From positions 1-64,000 of the forward strand of contig DAOTCE010000023.1 of NCBI GenBank assembly GCA_035452965.1: a DNA stretch of 64,000 nucleotides, in the 5' to 3' direction. The DNA comes from Candidatus Paceibacterota bacterium. GTDB taxonomy: Bacteria > Verrucomicrobiota > Verrucomicrobiia > Limisphaerales > UBA8199. Below are positions 27,157 to 35,624 of this stretch, piece by piece (position 1 is the stretch's first letter; each line of letters starts with the position of its first letter). Under the pieces are notes generated by a model. It ran no database searches and was not told the origin of the DNA. It was given only the letters and a program-made list of their open reading frames with translations. A program made the translations under genes and the position numbers.

Positions 27157-28434
27157 TCAGGCTCCCGGCCCGCGGTAGTAGTCGCGCTGGAAGGTGAGCA
27201 GCACCGCAACCAGCAGTGCCAGGCCTCCCAGCAAATACGCGCCGGACAAAGCGGAGAAACCGTAGCCCAACCCGAGGCCCTCGGCGTACGATTCCCGCAG
27301 CCGCCCCAGCAGCCAGGGGGAAATCGAGCCGACCAGGAACGCCAGCATCGTCATGATCCCTACCGCCGAGGCACGATGTCGCGGGGCGATCACCTGGAAC
27401 AGAGCCGCGTGAGTGTTGGCTTCATAAAGGCCGCGGAACAGGCCGAATCCCGCCATGGCCGCGCAAGCCCCGACCAGCGTCCCCGCCTGCCCCATCAGGA
27501 AGATCACCGGCACGGCCAGCAGCATGGTCGCGCCCATCATCTGGGGCCGGAACACCGGGCGCATCACCGCCACGCGATCCGAAAGCCAGCCGCCGATAAG
27601 AATACCCAGCAACGCCGCCAGGTGATGATAGAACATCGCGAATCCGCCGGCTTTGGTCAGCGAGAGATGGAACCGCTCCTGCAAGAACACCGGCGCCCAA
27701 ACCACATAAGCGTTATTGACGAAGACGATCGCGGTAAAACCCGCCGTCAATAGCAGCGCGGTCGGCGAGCGAAACAGCACGCCCAGGGCCTGCCAAACCG
27801 AGTCGCGCGGTCCCGCGTCCGTGCAGGCCGCCGGAGCCGGGGCATCGAGCAGGCGCCACATCAATATCAGGCCGAGCACGATGCCGCCGCCGCCAAAGGT
27901 GAAGAAGGCCGAGCGCCAGCCCCAGCGTTCCGCGATGAACCCACCCAGAAACCCGCTGACCATCACGCCAATGTAGAGGGAAGATTGATGAATGGACAGC
28001 GCGATGGCGCGGGTCCGGGTGTGATATGTGGCCAGCAGCGGATAGGCCGCCGGAGCGTAGAAGGACTCGCCTCCGGCGGTGGCAACGCTGCGGAACGCAA
28101 TCAGCGCGATCAGCCCGCCCGCCAGCCCGGTACACATCGTGGCCGCGCTCCAAAACAGCAGGCAGCCGATGATGATCTTCTTCCGGTTCCACACGTCCCC
28201 CAAGTAACCCGCCACCGGCATCATGATCGCCAGCGTGAAGAACAGCACCGAGCCCACCAACCCAAGCTGGCTGTCCGCCAGGTGCAGGTCGGCCTTGATG
28301 GCGGACAGGACGACGCCGAAGATGGCTCGGTCGCCCTGGTGAAAGAAGAAGGCGCAGAACAGCAGCGCCAGCAGCTCCCACTTGTAGCGCGGGCGGCGTC
28401 CGGCGCCCCCGGCATGATCAACCCCGCCGCTCAC
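27157..28434 (-). CDS. MFS sugar-acid/organic anion transporter
   Basis: This 425-residue protein has twelve hydrophobic segments in the MFS arrangement. A GDVWNRKK loop follows TM2, an ERWGWRSAFF segment is typical of the anion:cation symporter (ACS) family, and a long central loop lies at about 205-225. ACS members carry galactonate, glucarate or hexuronates. With a DgoD-like dehydratase and an SDR in the same operon, import of a sugar acid is the best guess. The start is a GTG that overlaps the upstream SDR stop codon by 4 bp (GTGA), which suggests translational coupling. Confidence 0.88.
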   Translation of the reverse strand: MSGGVDHAGGAGRRPRYKWELLALLFCAFFFHQGDRAIFGVVLSAIKADLHLADSQLGLVGSVLFFTLAIMMPVAGYLGDVWNRKKIIIGCLLFWSAATMCTGLAGGLIALIAFRSVATAGGESFYAPAAYPLLATYHTRTRAIALSIHQSSLYIGVMVSGFLGGFIAERWGWRSAFFTFGGGGIVLGLILMWRLLDAPAPAACTDAGPRDSVWQALGVLFRSPTALLLTAGFTAIVFVNNAYVVWAPVFLQERFHLSLTKAGGFAMFYHHLAALLGILIGGWLSDRVAVMRPVFRPQMMGATMLLAVPVIFLMGQAGTLVGACAAMAGFGLFRGLYEANTHAALFQVIAPRHRASAVGIMTMLAFLVGSISPWLLGRLRESYAEGLGLGYGFSALSGAYLLGGLALLVAVLLTFQRDYYRGPGA

Positions 28435-29204
28435 ACGTCAACGTCGGCGGGCATGTGCTGCGCCGAACACCCGCCGTCCACCACCAGCCTGGCCCCGGTA
28501 ATACTCGACGCTTGGTCGGAAGCCAGGAAAAGCACCGCCTGCGCTACCTCCTCCGCGCTGGCTTCCCGGCCCAAAGGCACGTTGGCCCGGCGCCGCCTGG
28601 CCTTGGCTGGGGCCAGCACCTCCCAGCGGTCGGTGTGGATGTAGCCCGGCGCCACGGTATTGACCCGGATCCCATAAGGCCCGAGATCCGTCGCCATCGA
28701 GAGCGTCAAAGCGTCCACACCGCCTTTGCTCGCCAGGTAGGCAGTACGCTTCCGGATGGCCCGCGTCGAAACGTTCGAGCCGATGTGGACGATCGCCCCG
28801 CCGCGCTGCCGTTTCATCATCCGCGCGGCGTGCTGCGAGACGTAGAATGCCCCCGTCAGGTTCACCCGCAGCACCGCCTCAAAGTACCCCAACTCCAGTT
28901 CCAGGAAGTCCGGCCCCACGCCCAGGTGCGCCGCGTTGTTGACCAGTACGTCCAACCGCTTGCTCCGCGTGGAGATTTCACGGAACATCGCGTCCACGTC
29001 GCTCGGCACCCCCACGTCGCCCGGCAAGCCCCGGACTTTCTTGAAACCGCGCCGGCGCAGCGCGTCCACGGCCTGATCCACCCCTTCCTGAGTTCGGCTG
29101 TTGAGATAGACGGTTGCTCCTTCCGCGGCGAAAGCCGCCGCAATGCCCACACCCGTATTCCGGGCCGCCCCCGTCACCAGGACTATCTTCTTGCTGAAGC
29201 GCAT
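28431..29204 (-). CDS. Short-chain dehydrogenase/reductase
   Basis: This 257-residue classical SDR has the cofactor-binding TGAARNTGVG motif (residues 11-20), NNAA at 89-92, catalytic Ser143 and Tyr156-x3-Lys160. The length is normal. It should oxidise a sugar or sugar derivative with NAD(P). As first gene of the operon it lies next to the regulatory region shared with the divergent XylR-type gene. A role in oxidising the released sugar before dehydration is inferred from the context. Other substrates are possible, since SDR specificity cannot be read from sequence. Confidence 0.92.
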   Translation of the reverse strand: MRFSKKIVLVTGAARNTGVGIAAAFAAEGATVYLNSRTQEGVDQAVDALRRRGFKKVRGLPGDVGVPSDVDAMFREISTRSKRLDVLVNNAAHLGVGPDFLELELGYFEAVLRVNLTGAFYVSQHAARMMKRQRGGAIVHIGSNVSTRAIRKRTAYLASKGGVDALTLSMATDLGPYGIRVNTVAPGYIHTDRWEVLAPAKARRRRANVPLGREASAEEVAQAVLFLASDQASSITGARLVVDGGCSAQHMPADVDV

Positions 29205-29235
29205 AGGATGACGCGGCCCAGTCTAGGCCCGCCGG

Positions 29236-29279
29236 TCATTTGCCGCAATTGCCTTATTTCGTCATTGTTATTGCAATTT
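29236..29279. promoter_or_regulatory. Candidate XylR-type operator, two direct repeats
   Basis: In the 97-bp gap between the divergent SDR and regulator genes there are two similar half-sites, TCATTTGCCGCAATTG at 29,236 and TCATTGTTATTGCAATTT at 29,262. They share TCATT and GCAATT and are offset by about 26-28 bp. The region is the only AT-rich island nearby. AraC-type XylR proteins bind direct repeats in such divergent promoters, so this is a reasonable operator candidate, not a proven site. Confidence 0.4.
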
Positions 29280-29301
29280 TGGACAGGCAGCCTGCCGGTT
29301 T

Positions 29302-30441
29302 ATGAAACGGGCACCACTGCCGCGCCGGGCGGTCGCCGTTTGCATTGACACGCGGGACGGTGCCGGGCGCAACCGGCTGCATGGCGTGGCGCAATACCTG
29401 CGCCGCCTGGGCTGGCGCATGATGCTGGTGCGGCACGGCGGCGAATCGGCGGCGGCTGAAGTGGCGCGCCTGGCCCCCGGCGGGATCATCGCCTACGTGG
29501 CCGACCGCTGGCTGCTCCAGATGGCGCGGAAGCTGGGCGTGCCCCTGGTGGATACCGCCCTCGGGGAGCTGGAGGTCGCCATGACCGTTAGCCTGGATAA
29601 CCATGCCGTCGGCCGCCTGGCGGCCGAGCATCTGGCCCAGGCGGGGCTCAAGAACTTCGCCTATTGCGGTGTGCGGCAGCGGGCGGCGTCGGAGCAGCGC
29701 CGGGCAGGCTTCGCCGCGTGCCTGGAAAACCGTCCGCTGGCGGCCTTCTCCGAACGGGTCAGTGAAGGCGAGTCGCGCCTGGAGCCGCTGATGCGCTGGT
29801 TGAAGCAGTTGCCCAAACCGGTGGGGCTGCTGGTCTTTGACGATAAGTTGGGCGAGCGCGTATTGACCGCCTGCCGGTGGGCGCATCTGGCTGTTCCCCA
29901 TGAAGTGGCGGTCCTGGGCATCGGCAATGATGAGCTCATGTGCGACGTGAGCTGGCCTACCTTGTCCAGCATCAGCCTGCCCACGCCCCGCCTCGGCTTC
30001 GAGGCGGCGCGGATGCTGGCAAACGCGATGGTCGGCAAAAAAATCCGGCAGCCGCATCTCAAGGTCCAACCCGCTGGCGTCGTGACGCGCGGCTCCACCG
30101 ATCTGGTGGCCGTCGAAGACGCGCTGGTGAAATCCGCCGTCCAATTCATCCGCGCCCAGGCCGGCAAGCTCATCGGGGTGGAACAGGTTGCGCAAGCGGT
30201 TGCAGTCTCACGGCGCACGCTGGATCGCCGCTTCGCTGGGGTGCTGGGGCGGACCGTGCACGCCGAACTGGCCCGCGTGCGAATGCAAATGGCCCGCAGC
30301 TTGTTGGCCGACAGCTCGCGGGGGATTGCGGAGGTGGCTCGCGGATGCGGTTACGGGACCGCCGCCTCGTTCAGCCGCGCCTTCCGTCAACACTCCGGCC
30401 GCTGGCCCTCCGAATACCGAGACGACCTGAGGACGCTCTAA
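29302..30441 (+). CDS. XylR-type regulator (LacI-like sensor plus AraC HTH)
   Basis: This 379-residue regulator joins a periplasmic-binding-protein-like sensor (about residues 8-265) to a C-terminal AraC/XylS helix-turn-helix domain (about 280-376, with VAVSRRTLDRRF and the second helix pair GCGYGTAASFSRAFRQHSG). This is the architecture of E. coli XylR. It is common in Verrucomicrobia and planctomycetes, where copies sit beside carbohydrate operons. It is read divergently from the SDR-MFS-DUF6259-GH50-like operon and is the likely sugar-responsive control protein. Its ligand is unknown. It converges with the GH97 gene with a 44-bp gap. Confidence 0.9.
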   Translation: MKRAPLPRRAVAVCIDTRDGAGRNRLHGVAQYLRRLGWRMMLVRHGGESAAAEVARLAPGGIIAYVADRWLLQMARKLGVPLVDTALGELEVAMTVSLDNHAVGRLAAEHLAQAGLKNFAYCGVRQRAASEQRRAGFAACLENRPLAAFSERVSEGESRLEPLMRWLKQLPKPVGLLVFDDKLGERVLTACRWAHLAVPHEVAVLGIGNDELMCDVSWPTLSSISLPTPRLGFEAARMLANAMVGKKIRQPHLKVQPAGVVTRGSTDLVAVEDALVKSAVQFIRAQAGKLIGVEQVAQAVAVSRRTLDRRFAGVLGRTVHAELARVRMQMARSLLADSSRGIAEVARGCGYGTAASFSRAFRQHSGRWPSEYRDDLRTL

Positions 30442-30485
30442 CGCGCCTCCGATGGGCTGTTGAGCGTTGGTCCAAACGAGCGGGT

Positions 30486-32369
30486 TCAACGGCGGAGGCG
30501 GGCGACAAAGCCGCCACCCGGGCTGAGGGAGATGGCACGGGAGGTTCTGGCTTTAACTTCCACGTTTCTCTCAATGGCGAATTGCGAGCTACCGCCCGGC
30601 GCATCGGCGAAGTAGTCGGCCTTGAACGTGCCGCCGCCGAGGAACGAGAAGTCCAGCGTGCAAGTTCGCGCCGTCTCGCCGTTCACCATGCCCACATACC
30701 AGTCTTTGCCGCAGCGGCGGGCCAGGATGGCTACCTCGCCGATTTGGCTGCCGGGCAGCACTCGGGTCTCGTCCCAGACCGCCGGCATGGTCCGGATCAC
30801 ATCGACGACCGGGCTGGCTAAGTACAAATCCGGTTTGTCGGCCCAGCAGAGGATGGGCGAGGTGGTCACCACGGCGCAGGCGAGCTGCTGGACGACGGTG
30901 GTGCCTTTCTGGCATTTGGCCTGGAAGGTGGTGGGGGTGAAATCACCGTGACCGGCCACGAAACGAGTGAATGGCAGGGTGGCGTAGTGCCCCGGGGGCA
31001 AGGTGCTCCACTTGTTGTATTCCAGACCGCGGATGCCTTCGCGGGTCATTTCGTTGGGCCAAGTCCGAGCTTCGCCGGCAGGCTTGTTGGCGCCGTGGAA
31101 GTTAACCATTATCTCGTACTTCGCCGCCGTGCGCAGGCAGTCCTCGTAAAAGGCCAGTCGGTCGTGCGACTCGCTATCCATAAAATCAATCTTCGCCCCC
31201 TTCACTCCCGCCTCGGCGCAGCGGCGGAAGAAGTCCTCCCGCTTTTCCTGAGTCTCCAGCCCCGGCCACTGGCGTTTTTCTCTCCGGGTCCAGCCGCGCC
31301 AGACCCAGATGCCGACGCCTTTGACGGCGGCATAATCGCAAAGCTCTTTCATGCGTTGCCAGGCGGTCTTACCCTCGGCCACCCATTCCTGGTTCGTGTG
31401 CTCCCAGCCTTCATCCACGAGGTAGTATTGACAATTCAGGGCGGCCGCCTGGTCGACGAACCACTGTTGCTTGCTCCAGTGCGTGCCGGGATAGTCGTAG
31501 GCCCACCATTGCCACAGGCACCGGCCAGGTTTAAGATAATCCGTTCGGATTCCGCGCGGAAACAGCGCGCGGTCCGGAGGCGGGCACAGGGCCGGGACGA
31601 CATCGCAATTGACTAATCCGTTAAGGTCCGCCGCCACCATCAGGACGCGCCAGGGCGTTCGAATCTCGCCGTTCATCGTCCAGCCCTTCGGGTCATCGCG
31701 AAACGAAGAGGTCAGACGCCAGGCGCCGGTCGGTTCGAGAGTCATGCCGCTGTAACCCATCACGTCGGCTTCCGTTATCGCGGCGAAGCCGCCTCCGGGC
31801 AACTCCAACGTGACCGGCATTGCGATGCCATTGGTAAACCGTCCCTTGGGGACCTTATTCACCGCCCAGCGCTCGTGAATGCCTTCGTAATTGGCGGTAT
31901 CGGGATTGCACCAAGCCGCCGTTCCCTTCGGCAGGACCCAAGCGGTGGCCTCACCGGTCACCCGCCGCGCACCGCTGCCGGGCAGGGTAGCGCGCCAGGC
32001 CACCGCATTGTCAAAGCAGCGGAATTCAAGTTGCCAGCCGCCGGCACGGTTAAGCACCGCCACTTGCGCTTGTTTACCGCGCAGCTTGATCTCGGACTTG
32101 GCCCCGCGCCAATGGAATTTCTCTGTAACGGAGCGGGTTACCACTTTGCCCAGTTCATCCGCCAGGCCATACGTCGCGCCGTCCACCGTCACGCCGAGCG
32201 GAGACGGGGGCAGCACCTGCCGGCCGTTGAAATTGACCGACCACGTGAGCCGCCCGGCATCGGCCGCGACTGTGGTTTGGATCTGGCCGTTGGGGCTGTG
32301 CACGATAACCTGAGCATGCGCCGACACCACCAGGGTTGCGGCGAGCCAAAGAGCAAAATGATTTCGCAT
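30486..32369 (-). CDS. Secreted GH97 glycoside hydrolase
   Basis: This 627-residue enzyme has a signal peptide (residues 1-19) and the three-part GH97 layout: an N-terminal beta-super-sandwich (to about 280), a TIM barrel (about 285-530) and a C-terminal beta domain. Diagnostic segments are YYLVDEGW, GAKIDFMDS with Asp395, and the TWPNEMTREGIRGLEYNKW motif. The Asp in KIDF at the position of the nucleophile points to the retaining alpha-galactosidase-type branch rather than the inverting SusB type, but this needs alignment. It fits the alpha-galactoside theme set by the GH36-like genes. It should act in the periplasm or outside the cell. Confidence 0.9.
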   Translation of the reverse strand: MRNHFALWLAATLVVSAHAQVIVHSPNGQIQTTVAADAGRLTWSVNFNGRQVLPPSPLGVTVDGATYGLADELGKVVTRSVTEKFHWRGAKSEIKLRGKQAQVAVLNRAGGWQLEFRCFDNAVAWRATLPGSGARRVTGEATAWVLPKGTAAWCNPDTANYEGIHERWAVNKVPKGRFTNGIAMPVTLELPGGGFAAITEADVMGYSGMTLEPTGAWRLTSSFRDDPKGWTMNGEIRTPWRVLMVAADLNGLVNCDVVPALCPPPDRALFPRGIRTDYLKPGRCLWQWWAYDYPGTHWSKQQWFVDQAAALNCQYYLVDEGWEHTNQEWVAEGKTAWQRMKELCDYAAVKGVGIWVWRGWTRREKRQWPGLETQEKREDFFRRCAEAGVKGAKIDFMDSESHDRLAFYEDCLRTAAKYEIMVNFHGANKPAGEARTWPNEMTREGIRGLEYNKWSTLPPGHYATLPFTRFVAGHGDFTPTTFQAKCQKGTTVVQQLACAVVTTSPILCWADKPDLYLASPVVDVIRTMPAVWDETRVLPGSQIGEVAILARRCGKDWYVGMVNGETARTCTLDFSFLGGGTFKADYFADAPGGSSQFAIERNVEVKARTSRAISLSPGGGFVARLRR

Positions 32370-32525
32370 AGGGATTTTGAAGCTGTCCGACGACCATCGT
32401 CTCTACCCGAAGTCAAACCCGCGCGCAACTCGAAACGCCTGCTCTTGGCCTTGAATTTCGGCCTGCGCCTCTGATGTGACATTTTGCATCGTGCCTTGTC
32501 TCCCCGCGAGGCTTATTGTCCGCTC

Positions 32526-34715
32526 ATGAACCAAAGGCGAATACAGGCCTTGTCACAGCTGCTCCTGCTGCTCATCACTTCACAATCAGGGCTTTGTGCG
32601 TCGGTCGCGGGTGAACAACTCACGCGGGTGATGGCCGGGGAACTGCAGCTCACGCTGCTCAGCGGCGCCGGTGGCATTCGGATTGACCGCTTGCTCGACA
32701 GGAAGTACGGCCAGGACCTGCTCACCACGAATCCGCTTCCCCTGTTCTCGCTCACACTGCAGCGGGCGGGCTCCACCAATCGCCTTAACCTGAGGGCTGA
32801 TACCGGCTGGAGCCAATGCAGCATCCAGCCGCACGGTTCGCGCCTCAAAATGCACTGGTCGTTGCCCCTGGAAAAGGGCCTGGCCGGCCTCTCAGTCACA
32901 GCTGAAGTCTCACCTGAGATCCGCACCGGCGCCTTCCGCTGGAAGTTGCGCGTGGGTAACACCAGCACCAACTGGAGTGTCCGACGCACTGTGTTCCCGC
33001 AAGTCGCCCTGGCCGACCTGGGTACTAACGCGGTGGTGCTTGTCCCGCGCGGCCCGGGCGTTTTGGAGCGCGGCGTCTGGCACCGGCCGTTTGGCTTCGG
33101 AGGCACCTACCCCAACGGTTGGTGTTCCATGCAGTTCATGGCTGCCTACCGCGATGGTGACAGGCCGGCGGGGCTATATGTGGCCACCCATGACCCGTGG
33201 GGAAGCACCAAGGACCTCTCCGTGAAAAGCGAACCGACCACTCACACCATGAGGTTGAGCTTCGACCACCCGGCGCCCGATCTGGGCCGGGCCGGAAACG
33301 ACTTCGTACTGCCCGGCGAAGCCGTCTGGCAACTTCTGCGCGGCGACTGGTTCGATGCGGCGATGATCTACAAGCATTGGGCGCAACGCGAGGCGAAGTG
33401 GTGGCCGCGACTGGCGCGCGACGGCCGCAAGGACACGCCGCGTTGGATGCGCGATTTGAACGTCTGGGCCATGAACCTTGGCGCGCCGGATGAGTGTGTG
33501 CCGGCCATAAAGCAGTTCCGCGACTTTCTCGGTATGCCGTTGGGCTTTCACTGGTATAACTGGCACCAGATTCCCTTCGACAACGACTATCCGCATTACT
33601 TTCCCACCCGGGCGGGCTTCGACCAGGGAGTCGCCGACCTGCAATCTGTTGGCGTTTTCGTGATGCCCTACATCAACGGCCGGTTGTGGGATTCACACGA
33701 TCGTGGCGCCGACGATTTTCAATTCAGCCGGCTCGCCCTCGCGGCTGTTGCGAGGCGGGACGATGGCTCGCCTTATCTCGAAACCTACAACAGCAAGGAA
33801 ACAAACGGCGAACCGGTGCGCCTGGGTGTGATGTGTCCCGCCACCCCGCTCTGGCAGAATACCGTCAGCAACATCGTCCTGCGGCTGCTGAGCGAGTGCG
33901 GGACCAGCGCGGTCTATATTGACCAGGTGGCGGCGGCTTCACCCGTACTCTGCCAGAATCCCGCGCACGGACACCCGCTTGGCGGGGGGCACTGGTGGAA
34001 CGGGAGTTACTGGAAGATGCTCGGGGCCATCCGCCAGGTCATGCCGCCCGGGGTCGCGCTGACCACCGAGTGCAACGCCGAGCCGTTCATCCGCTGGTTC
34101 GACGGTTACCTGACCTGGCATTGGCAGTTCCCGGGACAGGTGCCCGCGTTCCCGGCGATTTACGGCGGCGCCATCCAGATGTTTGGCCGCGCCTATCGCG
34201 GCGGCGCCACTAAAGACCTGGCCCTCCGCATGAAGGCCGGACAACAACTGGTCTTCGGCGAACAACTCGGCTGGCTTGACCCCGGCGCGGTGAAAGAGCC
34301 CGAGAACGCCCGCTTCTTCCGTGAAATGGCGCGGCTCCGCTCGCAGCTCAGCCGCTACTTCTCCGCCGGCGAAATGGCCCGGCCCCCGCGGCTGCTGGAC
34401 TCCGTTCCCACCGTGCGCGCCGATTGGCAGTGGTCGGGTGAGTGGTGGGTCACTACTGAAGCCGTCCTGACGGGAGCCTGGAAACTGCCCAGAGAGAAGC
34501 GGATGGTGCTGCTCTTCGTCAACGTCGGCGACAAGCCCGTGCCCAATCGAGTGCAATTCGACGCGGCAGCAAACGGCATTCGCGGGCGCATGCTCCGCGC
34601 GCAGCGGCGCACCGCTGACGGCCACAAGACCGAGTGGGAGAAGTGGCCGGCTGTTTTTGATCGTGCAGTCACTTTCCCGCCCCGCCAAGCGGAAGCGTGG
34701 GAATTAAAGTGGTAG
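32526..34715 (+). CDS. Second secreted DUF6259-type hydrolase
   Basis: From the ATG at 32,526 the protein has 729 residues; the open frame begins 14 codons earlier. It has a signal peptide (LSQLLLLLITSQSGLCAS) and a beta-rich N-terminal half. Its barrel half has FHWYNWHQIPFDNDYPHY, GVFVMPYINGRLWD and SAVYIDQVAA strands. It shares the DNDYP motif and overall plan with the DUF6259 protein at 24,941 but is clearly divergent from it. Candidate catalytic residues are the Asp in VYIDQ and a Glu in LTTECNAEPF. The substrate is unknown. The gene is divergent from GH97 with a 156-bp gap that would hold both promoters. Confidence 0.72.
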   Translation: MNQRRIQALSQLLLLLITSQSGLCASVAGEQLTRVMAGELQLTLLSGAGGIRIDRLLDRKYGQDLLTTNPLPLFSLTLQRAGSTNRLNLRADTGWSQCSIQPHGSRLKMHWSLPLEKGLAGLSVTAEVSPEIRTGAFRWKLRVGNTSTNWSVRRTVFPQVALADLGTNAVVLVPRGPGVLERGVWHRPFGFGGTYPNGWCSMQFMAAYRDGDRPAGLYVATHDPWGSTKDLSVKSEPTTHTMRLSFDHPAPDLGRAGNDFVLPGEAVWQLLRGDWFDAAMIYKHWAQREAKWWPRLARDGRKDTPRWMRDLNVWAMNLGAPDECVPAIKQFRDFLGMPLGFHWYNWHQIPFDNDYPHYFPTRAGFDQGVADLQSVGVFVMPYINGRLWDSHDRGADDFQFSRLALAAVARRDDGSPYLETYNSKETNGEPVRLGVMCPATPLWQNTVSNIVLRLLSECGTSAVYIDQVAAASPVLCQNPAHGHPLGGGHWWNGSYWKMLGAIRQVMPPGVALTTECNAEPFIRWFDGYLTWHWQFPGQVPAFPAIYGGAIQMFGRAYRGGATKDLALRMKAGQQLVFGEQLGWLDPGAVKEPENARFFREMARLRSQLSRYFSAGEMARPPRLLDSVPTVRADWQWSGEWWVTTEAVLTGAWKLPREKRMVLLFVNVGDKPVPNRVQFDAAANGIRGRMLRAQRRTADGHKTEWEKWPAVFDRAVTFPPRQAEAWELKW

Positions 34716-34806
34716 GCCACAGCACGATCCATGGTTCTCTCTGGTTTGAGATAACGCGCGACACGCCAGATTTCCCCATTACCGGCCTTCACCACGCCGG
34801 CTATCC

Positions 34807-35610
34807 TCAGGGTTGGTCGGGCTTCGCGCGCGGCGCTACCGTTAGGTTGGCCCCTGCGGCCTGGCTGGCGCGGACCCGTCGCTGGCTGTTCAGTGACACC
34901 ATGTCAATAATCAGTCCCGGATGCCGCTTCAGCAGGCCGTCCCAGAAGGCATACAGCCCTTCGATGTAAGGGATTTCCGTGATGCCCTGGCGGTCGGGGG
35001 CGTCGGCGGCCTGCCAGTAAGGCAACGGGTCCATGTTGAAATCCTGGCGGTAACAACCGAGTCCGAATTCATCCACTCTCGACGAAAGGAACTCGGTCAG
35101 GAACATGCGCGCTTCGGGGCGGCCCAGGTTCCAGAGGAGGTTGTCCTGGCCGGGATCTATGAGCCAATCGCCGTGCCCTTGGTGCCAGGGGGCATTCTTC
35201 CTCACCCGCTCCGGCTCAAACCAGAGCATCAATTCGCGGCCCGATTTCCGTAGCGCATCGCTCAGCGGCTTGAAGCCGGCTGGGTAAAGGTCCTGCTTCA
35301 CCGCCCAATTGCCGACATTGGCCCACCACGCGCTGCCAGGCTGGCCGAGCCGGACGAGGATGTGCTTGGTGGAGTTGAAGGCCAGGCCGTGCGTGTAGGT
35401 CTTGTCGCCAAGCTGGAACGGCGTTCCCCGCCACGAGCGCCCGCGAGACAATCCGTCGTTGGTGTCCTCATAGACAACCTTCAGACTGGCGGCTTGGGCG
35501 GGCTTGGCGGCGCCCACCATCTGTTCCGCCCAGTGACGGCAGGCAGCAAATTCGCCCGCTGAAGGAGTGACAGCCTGAACGGCCAAGGGCGCGCCCGCAA
35601 GCAGGAGCAA
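34807..35610 (-). pseudogene. Decayed paralogue of the GH36-like alpha-galactosidase
   Basis: This frame encodes 267 residues that align closely with two separate parts of the intact enzyme at 1,660-4,140: the signal/NPCBM start (up to HILVRLxxP, residue about 101 of the intact copy) joined in frame directly to the barrel from WxANVGNW (about residue 481). About 380 residues are missing. The match continues through LMLWFEPERV and GCYRQDFNMDP, so the nucleophile Asp is kept, then stops after LLKRHPGLIID with an unrelated tail. The acid/base region is absent. The only start is a TTG at 35,610, 14 bp after the stop of the GH39-like gene. It is best read as a gene remnant from an internal deletion plus 3' loss, probably inactive. 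It could also be a short NPCBM-barrel fragment that is still expressed at the end of the operon. Confidence 0.8.
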
Positions 35611-35624
35611 ACTGACGATTCGAG

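Noticed and set aside
34716..34806. A possible terminator between convergent genes
   Set aside because: No stable hairpin followed by a T-run was found in this 91-bp gap.
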